Shown piece by piece: positions 18,199-26,941 of a DNA stretch of 64,000 nucleotides (position 1 is the stretch's first letter; each line of letters starts with the position of its first letter). Under the pieces are notes generated by a model. It was not told the DNA's origin. It saw nothing but the letters and a program-made list of their open reading frames with translations, and ran no database searches. Where the stretch lies: NCBI GenBank assembly GCA_963721645.1, contig CAVRJK010000002.1:248001-312000 (forward strand). Reading direction: 5' to 3'. Made by a program: the position numbers and the translations under genes. The stretch is from JALZKA01 sp963721645 (GTDB taxonomy: Bacteria > Actinomycetota > Thermoleophilia > Solirubrobacterales > 70-9).

Positions 18199-18816
18199 GT
18201 GTCCATCTTCCGCCGGCGCTCCCAAGGCGCCGAGCCGGTTGAACACGAATCAGGTGAACGCATCCTCGTTGTCGGCCTGGGGAACCCCGGCAAGCGCTAC
18301 GCAAGGACACGCCACAACGTCGGCTTCGAGGTCGTCTCAGAGCTCACCCGCCGCTGGGAGATGCCGCGCGCCAAGGAGAAGTACCGCGGGCTCCTGACGG
18401 AGGGGCGTACTGGCCCCGGCGGACCGCGCGTCGCTGCGCTCCTGCCTCAGACCTTCATGAACGAGTCGGGCGCCTCGGTTGGCCCGGCGCGAGGCTCCCT
18501 CAAGGTCCCTCTCGACCGCGTTGTGGTCGTCTACGACGAGATCGACCTGCCGTTCGGCGAGATTCGCACCAAGCTTGGAGGAGGCGCGGCAGGGCACAAC
18601 GGCATGAAGTCGCTTCGGCAAGGCCTGGGCAGCGGCGACTTCTGGAGGGTGCGTGTGGGCGTCGGGCGCCCCGACTCGACGGAGCCCGAGGTCGTTTCGG
18701 CCTGGGTTCTGGGCGCTTTCTCAGAGCCGGACAAGTACGTGCAGGCGCTGATCGGCGACGCGGCCGCAGAGACCGAGCGCCTGGTGGAGCGGCTAGCGTC
18801 AGAACCCGATGACTGA
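18199..18816 (+). CDS. pth: peptidyl-tRNA hydrolase
   Basis: 205 residues from GTG 18199. It releases peptide from stalled peptidyl-tRNA. The family signatures are the N-terminal VVGLGNPGKRYARTRHNVGF, with the catalytic His in RHNVG at about residue 39. PQTFMNESG, VVYDEIDLPFG (conserved Asp) and GGGAAGHNGMKS follow. A 22-residue extension precedes the core. Its end overlaps the enoyl-CoA hydratase start by 8 bases. Confidence 0.96.
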   Translation: MSIFRRRSQGAEPVEHESGERILVVGLGNPGKRYARTRHNVGFEVVSELTRRWEMPRAKEKYRGLLTEGRTGPGGPRVAALLPQTFMNESGASVGPARGSLKVPLDRVVVVYDEIDLPFGEIRTKLGGGAAGHNGMKSLRQGLGSGDFWRVRVGVGRPDSTEPEVVSAWVLGAFSEPDKYVQALIGDAAAETERLVERLASEPDD

Positions 18817-19534
18817 CGCGCTGACCACCTACGAAGTCTCCGATGGAGTCGCAGTCCTTCGCCTCGACCGCCCGAGATCTCGCAACGCGATCAACACTCA
18901 GATGCTGGAGGAGATGCTGGCGCATATCGCGTCCGCCCGCGACGACGACGACGCCCGCGCGCTCGTGGTCTCCTCGACCGATCATCTGGGCCTCTCCGCC
19001 GGAGCCGACGTGCGCGAGGAGCTCGACGAGGAAGGCCGCGTACGCCGCATGCAGCTGTTCGCCGACCTCTACGACGATCTCGTCTCGTTCCCGAAGCCGA
19101 CGGTCGCAGCGTGTCACGGTGCGACCGTGGGCGGCGGCGCCGAGATCGCCATCGCCTGCGACATCCGCGTTGGCGGCGCGAACCTGCGCCTGCGCTTTCC
19201 CGGCGCGTCGTTGGGCGTGCCCGTGGGGCCCGCCCGCCTCGTCACCCTGTGTGGCCTCTCGGTCGCCAAGTACCTCCTGATTTCCGGCAAGGAGATCGCA
19301 GCCGACGAGGCGCTCCGCTGGGGCATCGTCCACAAGGTTGCGCCTGCCGCAGCCGCCGAGCAGATGGCGATCGACCTCGCTACGACCGCCGCCTCACACC
19401 CGCCCGAGGCCGTCGCTCGCCTCAAGGAGATGCTCCACGGTTGGGACGGAGTGGTCGAGCGCTCGAAGTCGGAGGGCCAGGGCCAGGTGGAGTGGCAGCG
19501 CTCGGGGCCCGGGCTTCCGCATCGAGCGGACTGA
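18809..19534 (+). CDS. enoyl-CoA hydratase/isomerase family protein
   Basis: 241 residues. Crotonase fold: VAVLRLDRPRSRNAINTQML at the N-terminus, the oxyanion-hole stretch LSAGADVREELDE (about 71-83) and KPTVAACHGATVGGGAEIAIACD (about 97-119). The second catalytic glutamate position (GxxG after SLGVPV) reads GVPVGPARLV rather than a clear Glu motif, so the exact reaction (hydratase, isomerase or thioesterase) is open. It sits between pth and mfd. Confidence 0.9.
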   Translation: MTDALTTYEVSDGVAVLRLDRPRSRNAINTQMLEEMLAHIASARDDDDARALVVSSTDHLGLSAGADVREELDEEGRVRRMQLFADLYDDLVSFPKPTVAACHGATVGGGAEIAIACDIRVGGANLRLRFPGASLGVPVGPARLVTLCGLSVAKYLLISGKEIAADEALRWGIVHKVAPAAAAEQMAIDLATTAASHPPEAVARLKEMLHGWDGVVERSKSEGQGQVEWQRSGPGLPHRAD

Positions 19535-19551
19535 CCTAGCCTTTCCTCGAA

Positions 19552-22500
19552 GTGTCTCTTCGACCCACTCTGGAGCTTGCCTACGAGGACCGCGACTATG
19601 CGGCACTTCGTGCCGGCTTGGGCGCGGACGGGTCCGTCGCGCACGCCTCGAGCTCGATCCAGCCGTACCTGATCGCGGCGCTTGCCGAGGACTCCGAGGC
19701 GCTCGGCGAGCGGCCGGTGGTCGTCGTTGCGCCCGATGAGGTCGGCGCGCGGGACCTCGCTCGCGAGCTTGGTGCATACCTCGCTCCGCGCCGGGTGCGC
19801 CACTACCCCTCACGCGGCACGGGCTACGCCTCGCACGTGGCGCCGCCCCCACATCTCGTCGGCCTGCGCATCGCGGCCCTTGACGCGCTGACGGGCGCTA
19901 CTGATGGCGAGCCGCCGGTGGTGGTAGCCAGCGCCGTCGCCCTGGCCGAGACGGTGCCCGACGCATCCCTCCGACCCGAGGGTTTCGCGCTCAAGGTCGG
20001 CGAGGAGATCGATCTCACCTTCTGCTCGGAGCTGCTGGCCGAGGCGGGGTACGAGCGCGTCGACCAGGTCGACGCGCGCGGGCAGTTCGCGCTCCGGGGC
20101 GGCATTCTGGATGTCTTCGGCGCCACCGAGGATCGCGCCGCCCGGTTGGAGCTCTTCGGGGACGAGATCGAGTCGATCCGGTGGTTTTCGACCTTCACCC
20201 AGCGCTCTTTAGGCGACGCCCAGGAGATCGAGCTGTCGCCCGCGGCCGAGCTTGCAACGGAGCACCGGATGCTCGCCGAGGCGGCACTCGGGGACTCGGA
20301 GGAGGGAGGGCCCATCGACTTTCTACCCGTCGATTCCTACCGGGCTCCGCTCGACCTGATTCCGGAGGCAACGGCCGTCGTCACTGCGGCCGACGAGGAG
20401 ATCGAGCCGGCCCTTCGCTCGCACTGGGAGGACGTGACGGCTGCGATGCACTCCGATGATGCGCGGCGTCTGTATGTGGACGTTGCCGCCCCGCTGACCG
20501 ATCGCGCGACCCTGCGGCTGCGCTCGACCGCGCCTGACGAGAGCATGCTCTCGATCCGCGCCCAGGCGCCTTCCTCGGCGGCCCGATCGATTTCGGAGGC
20601 CGAGCCTCAGCTGGAGCGCGAGGTCCGCTCGGGCTACCGGGTGGTCGTAGCCTTCGACCATCGTGGTGAGGCCGAGCGCGCTCGGTACAACCTCGAGCGG
20701 GTCGACTCCTCGTTCCTGGGGGCTGTGCTTCCGGCCGACCCCGGCGTTCATTTCGTGGAAACGCACATCGGCGAAGGGTTCATCTCGCCGGCTCTGAAGC
20801 TCGCCGTGATCCCTTGGCGCAAGCTGGTCCACAGGCGTACCTCGGCCGCGCCGACTGTCCGCAGCACGCTCGCCTCGATGGCGGATCTTGCCGTTGGCGA
20901 TCACGTCGTTCACCAGGACCACGGGATCGCCCGCTTCGCCGGGTTCGAGACCAAGACGGTCGGCGGCGTCACGCGCGACTATCTGGAGCTCGAGTACCGC
21001 GGTGAGGACCGAGTGTTCGCTCCCACCGAGCAGCTCGCAAAGATCTCGCGCTACGTGGGCGTCGGTGGCGAGTCGCCCCAGCTCTCGGCGCTCGGCTCCA
21101 AGCGCTGGGACTCGATCAAGGCGCGCGCTCGCCGCGCCGCTCGCGTCCTCGCCGGCGACCTCTTGAACCTCTATGCAGAGCGGGCGGCGCGGCGCGGCCA
21201 CTCGTTCGGACCCGATTCCGAGTGGGCGATCCAGCTCGAACAGGCCTTTCCGTACCGCGAGACCGCCGACCAGCTCGAGGCGATCGAGGCGACGCGAGCC
21301 GACATGGAGTCGGACCGCCCGATGGACCGCTTGATCTGCGGAGACGTCGGTTACGGCAAGACCGAGGTGGCGCTTCGCGCCGCGGCCAAGGCGGCGGGGG
21401 AGGGCAAGCAGGTGATGCTGCTGGTCCCGACTACGGTGCTCGCCCAGCAGCACCTGGGCACCTTCCGCGAGCGCTTTGCGGAGCTGCCCTTCGAGGTGGA
21501 GGCCGTTTCTCGTCTTCGCAAGCCCGCCGAGGTACGCGCAACGGTGAAGGCGTTCTCGGAGGGCACGGTTGACGTCCTGATCGGGACACACAGGCTGCTC
21601 TCGCGCGACGTGCGTGCGAAGGACCTCGGCCTCCTGATCGTCGACGAGGAGCAACGCTTCGGCGTCAAGCAAAAGGAGCTCCTGCGCCAGCTGAAGCTCA
21701 GGGTCGATGTCCTTTCGCTCTCGGCGACGCCGATCCCGCGCACACTCCAGATGAGCCTCGCGGGTCTCCGTGACATCTCGGTGATCGAAACGCCGCCCGA
21801 GGGGCGGCGGCCGATTCGCACGTATGTCGGCCCTTACGACGAGGAACTCGTCGCCAGGGCCATCCGGCGGGAGATCGATCGCGACGGGCAGTGCTTTTTC
21901 CTCCACAACCGGGTCGACACTCTTCACGAGACGGCCGAGCGGTTGCGGGCCCTGTGCCCCGGAGTTCGGTTTGCGGAGGCCCACGGGCAGATGGAGATGG
22001 GCGAGCTGGAAGGGACGATGCTCGCGTTTCTCCGTGGCGACGCCGACTGCCTGGTCGCGACCACGATCATCGAGTCCGGACTCGACATCCCACAGGCAAA
22101 CACGTTGATCGTCGAGCGAGCAGACCTCCTGGGACTCGCGCAGGCCTACCAGATCCGCGGCCGGGTCGGGCGTTCACGAGAGCGCGCCTTCGCCTACATG
22201 TTGCATCCGACATCCGAGGCGCTCTCGCAAGAGTCCGCGGCGCGCCTGGCAACACTTTCCGACCACACTGAGCTGGGTTCGGGCTTTGCGATCGCCATGC
22301 GAGATCTCGAACTCCGCGGCGCTGGAGATCTCCTGGGTGACGAGCAGTCCGGCCACGTGGCCGCCATCGGCTTCGAGCTCTACCTTTCGATGCTCGAGGA
22401 GGCGACGGAGGCGCTCCGCGAGGGAGGCGAGGAAGGCGCTCCCGAGTCGCAGGTCCGGGTGGACGTGGACGTCTCCGCCTATGTGCCGAGCGACTACATC

Positions 22501-22899
22501 CCCTTCGAAGCCGCGAAGATCGAACTGCATCGTCGCGTCGCGGGTGCCCGCGAGGCCGGCGAGTTGCGGGCGCTCGGCGATGAGTTGCGCGACCGCTTCG
22601 GCCCGGTGCCGGAGCCGGTCGAGGCGCTGCTCGAGTTGCAGCGCGTGAGGATCGAGGTGGGCAAGGCCGGAGGACGCGTAGCCGAGGTTCGGGGCGGGCG
22701 GCTTTCCATCTCGCCTCTCGAGCTCGATTCCTCCCGGGTGGCCCTGATCAGGGATGCGATTCCGGAGGCGATGTATGAAACGGCGCGCCAGACTCTCTCG
22801 CTCCGAGTGCCCGACGAGCCAGCCGAGAGGCTCGAGTCTTTGACCGCTCTGGTGGCCGCCTTAACGGCTCCTGAACCCGCGCTTGCCGAATCCCGCTAG
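19552..22899 (+). CDS. mfd: transcription-repair coupling factor
   Basis: 1115 residues from GTG 19552. Mfd removes RNA polymerase stalled at lesions and recruits UvrA. UvrB-like N-terminal region (FALRGGILDVFGATEDRAARLELFGDEIESIR, about 178-209), CarD-like RNA polymerase-interacting domain (VGDHVVHQDHGIARFAGFE, about 447-465), then a RecG-like translocase: Walker A GDVGYGKTEVALRAA (about 598-612), DEEQRFG, SATPIPRTLQMSL, and GRVGRSRERAFAYM. The TRCF C-terminal domain closes it. Full length for the family. Confidence 0.98.
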   Translation: MSLRPTLELAYEDRDYAALRAGLGADGSVAHASSSIQPYLIAALAEDSEALGERPVVVVAPDEVGARDLARELGAYLAPRRVRHYPSRGTGYASHVAPPPHLVGLRIAALDALTGATDGEPPVVVASAVALAETVPDASLRPEGFALKVGEEIDLTFCSELLAEAGYERVDQVDARGQFALRGGILDVFGATEDRAARLELFGDEIESIRWFSTFTQRSLGDAQEIELSPAAELATEHRMLAEAALGDSEEGGPIDFLPVDSYRAPLDLIPEATAVVTAADEEIEPALRSHWEDVTAAMHSDDARRLYVDVAAPLTDRATLRLRSTAPDESMLSIRAQAPSSAARSISEAEPQLEREVRSGYRVVVAFDHRGEAERARYNLERVDSSFLGAVLPADPGVHFVETHIGEGFISPALKLAVIPWRKLVHRRTSAAPTVRSTLASMADLAVGDHVVHQDHGIARFAGFETKTVGGVTRDYLELEYRGEDRVFAPTEQLAKISRYVGVGGESPQLSALGSKRWDSIKARARRAARVLAGDLLNLYAERAARRGHSFGPDSEWAIQLEQAFPYRETADQLEAIEATRADMESDRPMDRLICGDVGYGKTEVALRAAAKAAGEGKQVMLLVPTTVLAQQHLGTFRERFAELPFEVEAVSRLRKPAEVRATVKAFSEGTVDVLIGTHRLLSRDVRAKDLGLLIVDEEQRFGVKQKELLRQLKLRVDVLSLSATPIPRTLQMSLAGLRDISVIETPPEGRRPIRTYVGPYDEELVARAIRREIDRDGQCFFLHNRVDTLHETAERLRALCPGVRFAEAHGQMEMGELEGTMLAFLRGDADCLVATTIIESGLDIPQANTLIVERADLLGLAQAYQIRGRVGRSRERAFAYMLHPTSEALSQESAARLATLSDHTELGSGFAIAMRDLELRGAGDLLGDEQSGHVAAIGFELYLSMLEEATEALREGGEEGAPESQVRVDVDVSAYVPSDYIPFEAAKIELHRRVAGAREAGELRALGDELRDRFGPVPEPVEALLELQRVRIEVGKAGGRVAEVRGGRLSISPLELDSSRVALIRDAIPEAMYETARQTLSLRVPDEPAERLESLTALVAALTAPEPALAESR

Positions 22900-22911
22900 G
22901 TTTTTGCGCCG

Positions 22912-24399
22912 ATGACACGTCTTTCCAAAAGAACCCTCGCATTTGCCTTCGCCGCGCTTCTCGCGCTCCTGGTGGGACTCGTCGCGGCAACTATCGGGAT
23001 CGGCAAGCTCAGCCTGCCCGACGGCGCCGTCGCGTTCGTCGACGAAGCCGAGGGGGGAGAGATCACCCAGGAGGATCTGGACGTCGCCGTCCAGCAGGCG
23101 GCTGCCAGCGAGGGAAATGCCGAGCCGCCCGAGCCCGGCACGCCGCAGTACAACGCCACCCTCGTTCCAGCCCTTTCCGATCTTCTGCTTGGAAGATGGG
23201 TCCGCGGCGAAGCGAACGAGCGCGGCATCGAGGTCACCGAACGTGAGGTGGATGTCGAGCTCGAGACGATCATCGATGAACAGTTCGGCGGACAGGATGA
23301 GTTCGACAAGTTCCTCGAGCAGTCCGGCTTCTCGGAAGAAGACGCCCTCGACCGCGTCGAGCTACAGCTTCTGACTCAGTGCATCCAGGACAGGGTGATC
23401 CCTCAGGACCCCGAGGCCGAAGCCCCCACCGCCCAGCGTGACGGCTGCCAGGGCGACAAGGAGGTCGAGATCACCGACGACGAGATCCAAGCTTTCTACG
23501 ACGACAACATCACCCAGTTCGAGACCCCTGAGACCAGGGACGTCCGCACGCTTTTGAATCCCGATGAGGACAAGGCGCAAGAAGCCGCCGATCTCCTGAG
23601 CGAGGACTCGAGCGCAGAGAGCTGGAAGGACGTGACCAAGAAGCTTTCGACCGAGGAGGAGACGGCGTCCCTCGGTGGCCTGCGACCCGGCGTCCAGCAG
23701 GGCCAGAACGAGCCCGCGCTCGATGCCGCCATCTTCGACGCGGCTGAGGGCGAGGTTGTCGGACCGATCGAGACCGACGCCGGCTTCTACGTCCTCGAGG
23801 TCGAGACGGTCAACGGAGCGGCGACGCAAGACCTCGACGAGGCAACGATCGCGCAGATCCGCCAGCAACTCGTGACCCAAGAGCAGCAGCAGGCGGTTAC
23901 GGACTTCCAGGACGAGTTCGTCGCCAAGTGGAGGCAGCGCACAGTGTGCTCAGAAGATCTGCTCGCCGACGACGAAGACGGGACCGTCCAGTCCCAGCTC
24001 GCGGAGCGCTGTTCGAACTTCTCGGTCACCGACGACGGTTGCATCGGAGACGACGAAGATGACGAGCTCCAGCCCGACCCGGTCACCGGCGAGATCCCCG
24101 AGGAGCCGACGGGCTGCGGTGCCTTCGTGCCTTCGAGGCCCGTGATTGCACCGATCCCACTTCCGCAGGACGAGGAGGACCCACTCTTGGCGACTCCAGG
24201 CGGCACCCTGACGCCGTTGCCTCAGGGCCCGCAGCCACCGCCTTCGGACGAGCCTGAGATCCCGGCAGGGGCCGAGCAGCTCGGCCTGCCGCCCGGCACG
24301 GTGCCCGGCGGAACCCCGCCCGGAACGCCGCCGCCCACCGGCACGCCGCCGGCGACTGCGCCTCCCACGCAGGGCGCCCCCCCGACCCCACCGGGCTGA
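22912..24399 (+). CDS. secreted or membrane-anchored PpiC-type peptidyl-prolyl isomerase (SurA/PrsA-like)
   Basis: 495 residues. An N-terminal membrane helix (about residues 9-30, FAFAALLALLVGLVAATIGI) is followed by a SurA-N-like helical domain (about 40-165) and a parvulin domain (about 190-310; QFETPETRDVRTLL, LGGLRPGVQQGQNEPALDAAIFDAAEGEVVGPIETDAGFYVLEVE). The last 110 residues are Pro/Gly-rich and probably extended in the wall. It likely folds exported proteins. Cysteines appear in pairs in the C-terminal half. It lies 12 bases after mfd. Confidence 0.9.
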   Translation: MTRLSKRTLAFAFAALLALLVGLVAATIGIGKLSLPDGAVAFVDEAEGGEITQEDLDVAVQQAAASEGNAEPPEPGTPQYNATLVPALSDLLLGRWVRGEANERGIEVTEREVDVELETIIDEQFGGQDEFDKFLEQSGFSEEDALDRVELQLLTQCIQDRVIPQDPEAEAPTAQRDGCQGDKEVEITDDEIQAFYDDNITQFETPETRDVRTLLNPDEDKAQEAADLLSEDSSAESWKDVTKKLSTEEETASLGGLRPGVQQGQNEPALDAAIFDAAEGEVVGPIETDAGFYVLEVETVNGAATQDLDEATIAQIRQQLVTQEQQQAVTDFQDEFVAKWRQRTVCSEDLLADDEDGTVQSQLAERCSNFSVTDDGCIGDDEDDELQPDPVTGEIPEEPTGCGAFVPSRPVIAPIPLPQDEEDPLLATPGGTLTPLPQGPQPPPSDEPEIPAGAEQLGLPPGTVPGGTPPGTPPPTGTPPATAPPTQGAPPTPPG

Positions 24400-24406
24400 C
24401 CCGCCG

Positions 24407-25153
24407 ATGAGCGGCGACGCCGCCGCAGCGCTCGCCCGCCTGGACGAGATCACTCGCCGCCTGCGGGTCGAATGCCCGTGGGACCGCGAGCAGGACGAGC
24501 GATCGATCGTCACGCACACGGTCGAGGAGGCATACGAGCTCGCGGACGCCGCTGCCCAGGGCGACGACTCGAAGATGCTCGACGAGCTCGGGGACGTTTT
24601 GTTCCAGGTGCACTTCCTCTCACTTCTTCTGGAGGAGCGGGGACAGGGCTCGCTTGCCGAGGTGGCTGACGGCATGACCGCAAAGCTGATTCGCCGGCAT
24701 CCGCATGTTTTCGGTTCACCCGAGGGGTCAGACCCCTCGGACTCCGACGGGTCGCTCGACGAGCCGGACGCGGGGTCAGGCTCCGGCGCCCTTGCCCAGA
24801 CAAGTGAAAAGAAGGATGTGGGGTCAGATCCCGGCGCTCTCACCACGTCGCGCGAAGTGCTCGTTCAGTGGGATCAGATCAAGCGTGACGTGGAGGGCCG
24901 AGGGAAGGATGATCCCTTCGCCGACGTGCCCGAGAACCTGCCCGGCCTCCTCTACGCCCGCAAGATCCTGCGCCGTGCCGATCCGAACGCCGGGTCGCCG
25001 CCATCCAAGGACCCGGGCGCCCGCGATCGCGCGGAGCGGTGGCTTGGCGAGGTCCTCCTCGAACTGGTGCGGATCTCCCGCCGGCTTGGGGTCGACCCCG
25101 AGCTCTCCGTGAGAGCCGCGGCTGGCCGACTTCGAGACGAGGCGCGAGGCTAG
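24407..25153 (+). CDS. mazG: MazG-family nucleoside triphosphate pyrophosphohydrolase with a repeat-derived insertion
   Basis: 248 residues. All-alpha NTP pyrophosphohydrolase that cleaves NTPs to NMP and PPi. RLRVECPWDREQDERSIVTHTVEEAYELADA (about 18-48) and DELGDVLFQVHFLSLL carry the metal-binding ExxE and ExxD. After LIRRHPHVFG (about residue 104) an insertion of roughly 40 residues rich in Gly, Ser, Asp interrupts the family pattern, which resumes at EVLVQWDQIKR (about 150). The insertion contains GSDPSD, GSGSGA and GSDPGA, encoded by one exact and two degenerate copies of the GGGGTCAGACCCC palindrome. The frame is intact and the insertion is in a surface-loop position, so activity may survive. 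Confidence 0.93.
   Translation: MSGDAAAALARLDEITRRLRVECPWDREQDERSIVTHTVEEAYELADAAAQGDDSKMLDELGDVLFQVHFLSLLLEERGQGSLAEVADGMTAKLIRRHPHVFGSPEGSDPSDSDGSLDEPDAGSGSGALAQTSEKKDVGSDPGALTTSREVLVQWDQIKRDVEGRGKDDPFADVPENLPGLLYARKILRRADPNAGSPPSKDPGARDRAERWLGEVLLELVRISRRLGVDPELSVRAAAGRLRDEARG
24722..24738. repeat. GGGGTCAGACCCC palindrome inside mazG
   Basis: GAGGGGTCAGACCCCTC, read in frame as E-G-S-D-P-S (residues 106-111). Degenerate relatives follow at about 24772 (GGGGTCAGGCTCC) and 24822 (GGGGTCAGATCCC), both in the same reading register, Gly-Ser at the start. Confidence 0.9.
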
Positions 25154-25205
25154 AATCCCTCGCCAGCCCCCGCCGCGCAGTCAGCGCAGCGGGGCGTCTT
25201 TTCGC

Positions 25206-26495
25206 ATGGCCGAGATCGAACGCATCAAAGCGCGGCAGATCCTCGACTCAAGGGGCAACCCGACGGTCGAGGTCGACGTGTTCCTGCGCACGGGCGCAAT
25301 GGGCCGTGCGGCCGTTCCCTCGGGCGCATCGACGGGCGAGTTCGAGGCCACGGAGCTTCGCGACGGAGGCTCCGAGTGGCTCGGCAAGGGCGTCGCGAAC
25401 GCTGTGGCGAATGCCAACGGCGAGATCGCAGATGCACTTCGCGGGATGGACGCTTCGGCCCAGGCCTCGTTGGACCGGGCAATGATCGATCTCGACGGCA
25501 CCCCCAACAAGTCCCGGCTCGGCGCGAACGCCATCCTGGGCGTTTCGCTCGCCGCCGCCAGGGCGTCCGCCGCCGACGCCGGCCAGCCGCTCTACGTCTA
25601 CGTCGGCCACTTGGCGGGGATCGACCACCCCTCGGTCTTGCCGGTCCCGATGATGAACGTCTTGAACGGTGGCGCGCACGCCGACAACTCGGTCGACTTC
25701 CAGGAGTTCATGGTCGTCCCCGCGGGATCGGCCTCGTTCGCCGACGGGCTCCGCGTCGGAACCGAGGTCTTCCACGCGCTCAAGGGCATCCTGAAGGGCC
25801 GAGGGCTCAACACCGCCGTTGGGGACGAGGGAGGCTTTGCGCCCGACCTGGAGTCCAACCGGCACGCGCTCGATGTGCTCGTAGACGGGATCGAGGCAGC
25901 CGGGTATCGACCTGGCGAGGACGTCTTCATCGCGCTGGACCCGGCGACCAGCGAGATCCACGAGAGCGGCGCTTACGTGCTCGGTCACGAGGATCGCTCA
26001 CTTTCGCCGGCCGAGATGGCGTCTTATTGGGCGGACGCGATCGACTCGTTCCCGATCGTCTCGATCGAGGACGGCATGGACGAGGAGGACTGGGACGGTT
26101 GGAAGGCGCTGACCGACGAGGTCGGCGAGCGCTGTCAGTTGGTCGGCGACGACCTCTTTGTGACCAACCCCGAGCGTCTGGGTCGCGGCATCGAGGCGGG
26201 CGTTGCCAACTCGATCCTCGTCAAGGTGAACCAGATCGGCACCCTTACGGAGACGCTCGAGGCGATTCGCATGGCGCGGGATGCCGGGTATACCGCGGTG
26301 ATGTCCCACCGCTCGGGCGAGACCGAGGACACCACGATCGCCGACCTTGCCGTGGCCACGGGTGTCGGCCAGATCAAGACGGGCGCGCCTTCTCGCTCCG
26401 ACCGGGTTGCCAAGTACAACCAGCTCCTGCGAATCGAGGAGGAGCTCGGCGGTGCCGCAACCTATCCGGGCATCGAAGCTTTCAGCGGAAGGTAG
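25206..26495 (+). CDS. eno: enolase
   Basis: 429 residues. Glycolytic 2-phosphoglycerate dehydratase. IKARQILDSRGNPTVEVDV at the N-terminus, GASTGEFEATELRDG (loop 1), the metal-binding ALDPATSEI, VSIEDGMDEEDWDGW, KVNQIGTLTET with the catalytic Lys, and the SHRSGETEDTTIADLAVA signature near residue 365. Length typical. It precedes the FtsB-like gene as in most actinobacteria. Confidence 0.98.
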   Translation: MAEIERIKARQILDSRGNPTVEVDVFLRTGAMGRAAVPSGASTGEFEATELRDGGSEWLGKGVANAVANANGEIADALRGMDASAQASLDRAMIDLDGTPNKSRLGANAILGVSLAAARASAADAGQPLYVYVGHLAGIDHPSVLPVPMMNVLNGGAHADNSVDFQEFMVVPAGSASFADGLRVGTEVFHALKGILKGRGLNTAVGDEGGFAPDLESNRHALDVLVDGIEAAGYRPGEDVFIALDPATSEIHESGAYVLGHEDRSLSPAEMASYWADAIDSFPIVSIEDGMDEEDWDGWKALTDEVGERCQLVGDDLFVTNPERLGRGIEAGVANSILVKVNQIGTLTETLEAIRMARDAGYTAVMSHRSGETEDTTIADLAVATGVGQIKTGAPSRSDRVAKYNQLLRIEEELGGAATYPGIEAFSGR

Positions 26496-26523
26496 AGCGC
26501 CCTCGGCGTGGAATCGATGATGC

Positions 26524-26883
26524 GTGAGCTCACGCACGTACCGGATCGCACCCCGCCAGCAGACGGCTCGGCGCTCCGCTTCGCGGGTGGATTGGGAGCG
26601 TCTCGGCCGAATCAGCCTGGTGCTGATCCTCTTCGTGATCCTGGCTCTCTACATAAATCCGGTTGTGAACTTCGTGGACGCGTGGCGCGATTCCCGCGCC
26701 GAGTCCGGGCAACTCGCCGAGCTAAAGCAGGAGAATCAGGCGCTTCGCGCCCGGGCGCAGACCCTCGAGCACTCCGACGCGGCAGAGCTGGGTGCCCGCA
26801 GCCTGGGCATGGTGAGCCCGGACGAACGCTCGGTCGTGATCTGCGAAGCCGGCGGCGCCGAGGGCTGCGCACCCGCACCCTGA
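26524..26883 (+). CDS. septum formation initiator, FtsB/DivIC-like
   Basis: 119 residues from GTG 26524. Cytoplasmic basic N-terminus, one membrane helix (about 29-47, ISLVLILFVILALYINPVV) and an extracytoplasmic coiled coil (SGQLAELKQENQALRARAQTLEH, about 62-84). The closing motif ARSLGMVSPDERSVVI is typical of DivIC/FtsB proteins, which join FtsL and FtsQ in the divisome. Position right after eno supports the call. Confidence 0.9.
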   Translation: MSSRTYRIAPRQQTARRSASRVDWERLGRISLVLILFVILALYINPVVNFVDAWRDSRAESGQLAELKQENQALRARAQTLEHSDAAELGARSLGMVSPDERSVVICEAGGAEGCAPAP

Positions 26884-26898
26884 GGGGTCAGACCCCTC
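26882..26898. repeat. GGGGTCAGACCCC palindrome
   Basis: GAGGGGTCAGACCCCTC overlaps the stop codon TGA (26881-26883) of the FtsB-like gene and continues into CACAAAGCCCTCACACTTCC, a version of the usual flank. It fills most of the 58-base gap before the next start. Confidence 0.9.
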
Positions 26899-26941
26899 AC
26901 AAAGCCCTCACACTTCCTCCAGCTCCCCCAGGCGGCCTGAC

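Noticed and set aside
20323..21984. Long antisense open frame (553 codons) opposite mfd
   Set aside because: Its sequence is low-complexity Arg/Leu/His-rich without family motifs, as expected opposite a GC-rich gene; mfd itself is complete.
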